From Gonapodya prolifera JEL478 (taxonomy: Eukaryota > Monoblepharomycota > Monoblepharidomycetes > Monoblepharidales > Gonapodyaceae): 64,000 bases of DNA. A program made the position numbers and the translations under genes. Shown in pieces: positions 58,968 through 64,000 of the stretch. The notes under the pieces were generated by a model that saw only the letters and a list, made by a program, of their open reading frames with translations, was not told the origin of the DNA and searched no databases. The DNA lies in assembly GCA_001574975.1 (NCBI GenBank), contig KQ965751.1:331805-395804 (forward strand), read 5' to 3'. Position 1 is the first letter of the stretch. Each line of letters opens with the position of its first letter.

Positions 58968-59936
58968 AGAACCGGCGCATGATTGCAACCTATATTTCAG
59001 TACCATCACAACTACGTACAATGCTTGGGCGCGTCTGAAAGGATACCATGGAAGTATGGCTTCAAGAGGAATCAGAGCCAAGCTCGAGAATATGCACTTG
59101 CGTGTGGGGCGTCTCAGAGAAAAGAAAAATCCCAATTTACAACACGGAGTATATGGTCATAGATTGACAAAGGATGCTCGAGAGATACTAAACGTCCCAC
59201 AGACTCAAAACCTCAAAGCGGCAGAAACCGTAACATCACTTGCGACAAGGTTACATGGAATGATCGATGCCAATTTGGCATGGCATATCATCTGCAAGTT
59301 TCAGATTGAGGATGGCGACAAGCAGCTCCCACGGCTACTGGACAGTAGTGAAGTGAGGGTCCTATGTGGAAACATTTCTGAAACAATACTGGCCAACGCT
59401 CTCTGCCCAAATGAGCACAAAAGTTGGAAGACATCTTTGGAACTGCAAAATGACGTCTCTCAAGACGAAAAGGATTCAGGCGTGGCATACTTCACACCTC
59501 GAACGTCAGACATACAAAAGGCTGTTGAATTCATAATAGAATCTACTAGAGTCTCTACTTGGATCAGACCAAGGGACAATTTCACGTTAACAGTTGACGA
59601 AAAGTTTTATTGTGGTGAAGTCACTGGGAGAGTGGACTTTTGGGCAATGCGAGATGGGCACGTCTTTATTTTGGAGTGCAAGTTCTCGTCATCTGACATA
59701 CCCGTGGGTGGGAGTCACTACTGGCAACTTTTGTTGTACTATATTTGGGGTTGCCGTATGCAAGGGGCATCCAAGTGCACAATTGTCTTTTGTAATGTGA
59801 GAACTGGAATGGTTCTTGTTGGTACATTCAACTTGAATGCATTCCAGCTGTAATAATATAATACACTTTATATTTTCCTTGCCATCTGACAACCAGCGGC
59901 ACGGAGCCACTTCCTCACACTGAAAGTATTTACCCC

Positions 59937-60509
59937 ATGGGACCTGACTGCGCCACATTTCCGATGGACGAACGAAAAGAACCCACGGCTTTCACGGATT
60001 CGAGCCACGCCAGTGTATTTGGCCCCGCTCCCATTCAGCCATATGTGACGCTCAAAATAATCAAGTGGAATGCACGAACAACGACTAACATTGTTCAAGA
60101 GTTTTGCGTCTTCCTCACTGAATCGAAACGACTGCACATTCCAAGTGTACTGCAGTCATTGGGTATTAAGGAGCTCTATATGATTGCACCAGACAACGCC
60201 AGGGAGAAAACGCTGATTCCATTTCACCAAGATGGCTTACCATTTCCAACATTTAGCTCTGCACAAGTACTGTTCATATCAGGTCCAGCTGTTGAAAGTA
60301 AGTTAAAAAGGTTATCTTGGTGCGTAAATATTGAACGCACATACTTGCCACCAGCCCCGCCACGGGAAGTTGCGTTCAATAATGCCACCAAGGATGGCGT
60401 AATGAGCGATTTCGGAATTTCGTATGGCAGTCCTCTGGATAACACGCCAATCACTGATTATGAAGTCCCATCAAGTCTAAGTGCGTTTGGTCTACCATCA
60501 TACTCCTGA
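59937..60509 (+). CDS. Hypothetical protein of unknown family
   Basis: A 190-codon open frame from ATG 59937 to 60509. It contains VTLKIIKWN, ESKRLHIPSVLQSLGIKELYMIAP and a Pro-rich stretch (YLPPAPPREV). A GTAAGT-like site near 60299 could be a donor. No domain is recognised. It lies between the nuclease end of D5 locus 2 and the REase-like gene, on the same strand; it could be an N-terminal part of the latter. Weak support. Confidence 0.35.
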   Translation: MGPDCATFPMDERKEPTAFTDSSHASVFGPAPIQPYVTLKIIKWNARTTTNIVQEFCVFLTESKRLHIPSVLQSLGIKELYMIAPDNAREKTLIPFHQDGLPFPTFSSAQVLFISGPAVESKLKRLSWCVNIERTYLPPAPPREVAFNNATKDGVMSDFGISYGSPLDNTPITDYEVPSSLSAFGLPSYS

Positions 60510-60584
60510 GTGGTCTTAACATGCCAACCAACTCTTAGTTTCCTATTTAAACTTGTTGAGCAGATTTCATACTTTAAGGTCCGA

Positions 60585-61224
60585 GAATTCCCGACGTCCA
60601 ATCATCCAGTGGTATATTTTGACTGCGTTGGCAAACGTTGAAGAATTGCACAACCTGAGGATTGACGAAGAGGCAACACTTAGCTGTGTGTTGCCGGCAA
60701 CTCAGGGAAGAACTTCCGTGAGGTAGTTTGGTCAGGCTGATTTTGCTATTGGTCATAAAAAGAAAGATGACAGGTGCGTCACTTCTTCTTTGCATGAGGA
60801 AGATGTATTTCAATCATGCTTTTTTTGTTGCAGGCTTCTGGAGGATACGCTCTTAGTCATTGTAGAGGCAAAAAAGCAGGGTACCTATACAATTGCTGAG
60901 CCACAACTTCTTGCAGAAGTTGCTACCTGTCAGGAAAGAAGGCTTAGAAAGGGCTATCAAGGCACTGTGTATGGGATTATAACAGATGGAGAAATGTGGA
61001 TATTTGTATCTATTGACAACCAGAAACGAATGCATTGGAGTGAACATATCAGTGTGACAATATTGGGGAACATGCAGGAAGCCGCAATCAAGAAAGTATA
61101 TGGGATCCTTGTGAAGATTTTGTCGGAAGCAGTGTCTGGCAGCCCACGCGCATCACTGGTTGGAGAGAATCTGCTTTTCAACAAATTAGCAAAAGAGCTT
61201 AGTGATAACAATGGTGACAAATAA
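60585..61224 (+). pseudogene. Restriction-endonuclease-like (PD-(D/E)XK) protein, one in-frame stop
   Basis: The frame from about 60585 reads SENSRRPIIQWYILTALANV and continues to GRTSVR, TAG (near 60727), then FGQADFAIGHKKK. An intron (about 60773-60833, GTGCGT...GCAG) joins to LLEDTLLVIVEAKKQGTY, AEPQLLAEVATCQ and GYQGTVYGIITDGEMWIFVSI, ending at 61224. Asp in QADF with ExK in VIVEAK forms a PD-(D/E)XK active site. This layout resembles nuclease domains found in large expanded fungal families, including Crinkler-type effectors. That link is inference; no Crinkler N-terminus is visible. The single TAG suggests recent inactivation. Confidence 0.6.
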
Positions 61225-61534
61225 ATCGGGTTTGGGCATTCCAATGCGTACCTTCTACGAGGGGTTACATACAGTTTACATGCATTATTCAAGTTCCTGT
61301 TTAGCTTGTTTTGATACTGCGAGAGATCTCCTCCAATGTCAATCTCAGTCCCCATATGTAATCTCTTGGCCGAGTTGTACTCGTGAAAAGTAACTTCACG
61401 TGCCACTGTAACCCTGGGTGGAGATCGAACACATCATGACTATCGTAAACGGTTCCGCGCCGCACAACGAATTGCACAGTGGAATATAAAAAGCGACAAG
61501 CGCCAAACAAATTCCAGAGCAAATCCAAACCCAA

Positions 61535-62104
61535 ATGAGCAAAGCGATTGGTGGAATGTTTCAGCGTGGTCTGATGCTCGAGAAAGATTTGAAGATGAAT
61601 GAGGCGATCACGAGCTTCATGCTTGCAGCAAGTCGCATGGACAAAGAAAGCATGTACAAACTTGGAACACTGCTTGAATTGGGTGAGCATGTGCCACTTG
61701 ACTACTCGCATGCGAGAACGTGGTACATCCTTGCGGCACGAGGAACTGGAGACGAGCCACACGTTAGAGCGCAATACAAACTTGGTTATTTCTATGAGTT
61801 TGGGCTTGGTGGGGAGAGTAACATGGATAAAGCACGAAAACTGTATAAGCTTGCCTCCGAGAAATTTAATGCAGACGCGCAGTACAAAGCTGCATACTTC
61901 CTTGAGCACGGAATAGGTTGCGAGAGAAACATGGCCGAAGCGCGCAAATATTACACACTTGCAGCCAATCAGAATCACAGCGAATCGCAATATGAGCTGG
62001 GGCGGCTCTCCCTTGAATGCGACAAAGACCCATTAATGGCTGAATTCTACTGGACATGGGTCGCAAACAACGGACTTCTCGATGTGTTAGAAAAGAATAG
62101 ATGA
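61535..62104 (+). CDS. Sel1-repeat protein
   Basis: A single 189-aa open frame. It contains Sel1-type (TPR-like) repeats: ESMYKLGTLLELGEHVPLDY, AQYKLGYFYEFGLGG..NMDKARKLYKLAS, AQYKAAYFLEHGIGCERNMAEARKYYTLAA and SQYELGRLSLE. Each unit has the A/G-x-Y-x-L-G...A-x-x-x-Y/W pattern and forms a helix pair. Such proteins act as adaptor scaffolds. No signal peptide, so probably cytosolic. Confidence 0.85.
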   Translation: MSKAIGGMFQRGLMLEKDLKMNEAITSFMLAASRMDKESMYKLGTLLELGEHVPLDYSHARTWYILAARGTGDEPHVRAQYKLGYFYEFGLGGESNMDKARKLYKLASEKFNADAQYKAAYFLEHGIGCERNMAEARKYYTLAANQNHSESQYELGRLSLECDKDPLMAEFYWTWVANNGLLDVLEKNR

Positions 62105-62203
62105 TAGTTTATTAAGGTTGCACGTTAAACTTTCCAAAAAAATGTACTCAGCCAAATGTATCACAGATAAAATAAAAGTAAACGGATTCAAATGTACAGA
62201 GAT

Positions 62204-63043
62204 CTACAGCACCTCTATCATTTTCTTTGGCGCCCAGGAGTCGAGAGTCATCAAGAACCCACACTTTCGCGCCAAAAGGTGATGTCTGTACACGCTCCCC
62301 ACCAAATCACAATCGACTGATTCGACAATGTTCTTGACGTCCCGAGGGCGTGCATGATTGATGTCCATGTGCCAAATCCTACCAAGAATTGGAGTGCCTT
62401 GGAACCGTTCGACCGCGGTGAACACAAGTTCCTCAATGTCCGCCGCACCCCAGACTTCCTTCTCGCCAGGACCCGGTTTTTTGTAGTAAAGATGGATGTT
62501 TCGCGCCACAAGTGCCACCTGCATCGGAAGTCCTCGCCCAACCATGTTTGCTTCATTAGTGAGTCCGAGTTTGTTGTTCGCGAGAATAGAAGCGCGCGAG
62601 ATGTGACGAGTCGGTTTCTGGGGGGGAGGTAAACAGCTTACGCGAGACAATTCGCGCTCCGACGCCACATAAGGAGGTTCATCGTCGGCGTCGTTTGACG
62701 TGGGGATGGAAACGCGGATAGAAAGATGGGGAACAGAACTGCGATTTCCCAAACGACGTTTTGGGGAGAGAATGTTGAAGCCAGGCAAGTCGGAGGGAGC
62801 TGGTATGACGCCAAGTGCATCGACGAAAGTAATGTGGCATACGACGGGAACGCGTCCAAGAGGGTTGAGATCGCACTCGAGAACATCGCGGAGTTTTCTG
62901 CAGACCAAGCGCACGTTCACATATCTGTCATACTAGCGAACATGCGCCAGAACGCAAGACCAAATCTCCACAGGAAGGTCAGGGCATCTTCTTGCGAGGC
63001 GTTTTCGTGGCGGCTCGACGCTTTTTGCGCTTCTGGGGCGCAT
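62204..63043 (-). pseudogene. F-box protein with one in-frame TAG
   Basis: From ATG 63043 the frame reads a basic N-terminus (PPRKRLARRC) then PDLPVEIWSCVLAHVR, a TAG at 62935-62933, and YDRYVNVRLVCRKLRDVL, which together form an F-box. The frame then stays open to 62204 (SIRVSIPTSNDADDEP; NIVESVDCDLVGSVYRH). The stretch at 62645-62622 resembles a 24-base intron but is a multiple of three and reads through. F-box proteins bind Skp1 in SCF ubiquitin ligases. Translation could restart at the Met at 62920, losing half the F-box. One base change explains the stop. Confidence 0.65.
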
Positions 63044-63200
63044 GTTATAAGCTTTCTTCGATTGTGACTGAAGAAAGGGAGGATAGGAATTGAAGATGAA
63101 AAGAGAACGCGGCGTGAATTCACCTTTGGTGGCACCACTGAAGTTGTAGTTCGGTCCCTTTTTCTGGTAGTCATCCCCCCAGCATCAATAGTCTGCTGCG

Positions 63201-63572
63201 ATGGTTCGCTCCTCGCTACTTTCACCAACGATGGCAATTGCTTCAATGGCGGCGTATGGCGCAACGCCGGTTTCGTATGGTGGGGCTGAACTCGTCCGAT
63301 TTCCGAAACACTCGGGCATTTGGTTCGATCGGCGGGATTTCTGGGCGGTGCGGGTCCAGGCGGAATCCATGGAGGGCGAGCGGCGGCGCACGCTGCCATC
63401 GGTAAGTTTTGAAGTGGAAGTTGCCTTTTTTTCCAGCACTCATAGGACTGGAGACAAGCGGATAAAGCTGGAATAACCCGACTGCACCATTTTCCGATTT
63501 TGAACGCCTTCCGCCATTGTAGAGAGATGTGTCACATTTCCTGTTCGCCGAGATCAGTATGAATACCTCAAG
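63201..63572 (+). CDS. Hypothetical protein, two-exon model
   Basis: ATG 63201 opens a frame that reaches a GTAAGT donor at 63402 in phase 0. A TAG acceptor at 63521-63522 joins to a further open stretch (DVSHFLFAEISMN) up to a GTACGC donor at 63573. The end is not found: the next acceptor gives only a 22-base intron. Divergent from the F-box gene, with a spacer of about 160 bases that would serve both promoters. No family recognised. Confidence 0.35.
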
Positions 63573-63594
63573 GTACGCTGCACTAACCATGCAG

Positions 63595-64000
63595 TACTAA
63601 TGAATGATATGCTACCTGAATAAGAAGATACTGGAAATAGCCCCGGTATCTGACCATAAAAGTTTGTGACTTGGAATCTCATTTGGTGCTTGTTGACTGA
63701 ATTCTACGAAATATGCGCGAGACGACTGCCCAATGCTATAGTAGTTGTGCCAAGCAATGTGGATCTCCAACCGCGCCATGACGGGTCCAGAAGATGACAC
63801 ATGGATTTAGGGTTGCATCGGCTTGATTTTGAGTTCGTGTGGTAGTTCCACCTTGTGGGCAATGTGCTTGGAAGAAATTACCTTTTCAATGTTGCGCCGA
63901 GTGTCAATAGAGAGGTTGCGCAGCACATTTTATTTTCACAATTGTAATTTGGAAAATGAAATTCAAGCCCGCACCTTGCGCCAGCCCAGCACACACAAAT
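63595..64000. other. Window end, nothing assigned
   Basis: A minus-strand open stretch at 63800-63612 (ATG at 63800, also one at 63779) may be a first or last exon of a gene beyond the window, but no motif supports it. Confidence 0.3.

Larger units (their letters stand above)
53460..59853 (+). pseudogene. D5-like viral primase-helicase fused to a PD-(D/E)XK nuclease, locus 2, split by a hAT transposon
   Basis: Coding blocks in order. 53460-54178 is an archaeo-eukaryotic primase-type domain (KPYFDFDI supplies the Asp-x-Asp pair; the later SYxV segment has Cys where His is usual). 54205-54843 is a primase C-terminal and zinc-ribbon region (KYCAFAKREH, CPVCG...CTGCG). 54862-56138 is a D5_N region and SF3 helicase with Walker A SGGTHNGKS and sensor segment IMCNTIP. 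After the hAT insertion (56188-58967), the winged C-terminus resumes at about 58970 and runs in the same frame into a nuclease domain with GRVDFWAMRDGHVFILECKF, a D...ExK active site, ending at 59853. In-frame stops occur near 53633, 54178, 54841, 55411, 55666 and 56136, plus a frameshift near 55380. Family knowledge: D5-like proteins unwind and prime DNA in large DNA viruses. This is an old, dead copy. Confidence 0.75.

Noticed and set aside
62622-62645. A 24-base intron in the F-box gene
   Set aside because: It has GTAAGC and CAG ends, but it is far shorter than other introns here and is a multiple of three, so reading through is simpler.
28570-62935. TAG reassigned as a sense codon in this organism
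   Set aside because: The three in-frame TAGs sit at positions expected to be Tyr, an unknown residue and an unknown residue, all in genes with other damage or a single lesion. Intact genes contain no internal TAG, so reassignment is not supported.
1-64000. CRISPR arrays, bacterial operons or phage islands
   Set aside because: No regularly spaced short repeats and no operon-like gene packing. Introns and eukaryotic gene families are present throughout.

Overview
The window is eukaryotic nuclear DNA, most likely from a chytrid-like fungus (inference). Genes are split by short introns, mostly 50-130 bases, with GTGAGT/GTAAGT-type donors and CAG/TAG acceptors. Spliced models built by hand close in frame for the best genes: 854 aa for the second GH18-like gene, 489 aa for the MFS transporter, 377 aa for the TLC-like gene, 687 aa for the SH3 membrane protein and 395 aa for the trypsin-like protease. 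The gene set (class III GH18-like proteins, DUF4436, membrane-anchored SH3 proteins, a chromovirus) fits a fungus. There are no rRNA genes, convincing tRNAs, CRISPR arrays or bacterial operons.

Bases 1-32,400 are mainly host genes. In order: two paralogous chitinase-fold membrane proteins that lack the GH18 catalytic acid (minus); a tandem pair of MFS transporters, one intact and one decayed (minus); a TLC-like membrane protein (plus); a catechol-O-methyltransferase-like gene (minus); four copies of a lineage-specific family with an ectodomain, one transmembrane helix and a cytoplasmic SH3 domain (plus; only the copy at 20,748-23,687 is intact), with a decayed monocarboxylate-transporter-like gene (minus, 17.6-19.4 kb) and a DUF4436 gene (minus, 26.4-28.1 kb) between them; and a membrane-anchored trypsin-like protease (minus).

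Bases 33,100-59,900 form a mobile-element and viral-fossil island. It holds a decayed hAT element, a first D5-like helicase-primase fragment split by a 912-bp non-autonomous inverted-repeat element, foldback repeats, a few small or damaged genes (Cys/His-rich protein, F-box/ankyrin gene with an assembly gap, SRPBCC-VOC gene), a complete but degenerate 8.7-kb Ty3/gypsy chromovirus with both LTRs, and a second, longer D5-like primase-helicase whose frame runs on into a PD-(D/E)XK nuclease. That second locus is cut by a 2,780-bp hAT transposon with target-site duplications. The D5-like loci resemble nucleocytoplasmic large DNA virus replication genes and are broken by stops, frameshifts and transposons, so they look like old endogenous copies.

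Bases 59,900-64,000 carry a restriction-endonuclease-like gene with one in-frame stop, a Sel1-repeat protein, an F-box protein with one in-frame stop and an unrecognised short gene.

Taken together, the host genes lean toward cell-surface functions: two wall-polymer-binding-like receptors and a family of adhesion/sensor-like proteins with cytoplasmic signalling tails. Their partners are not visible here.
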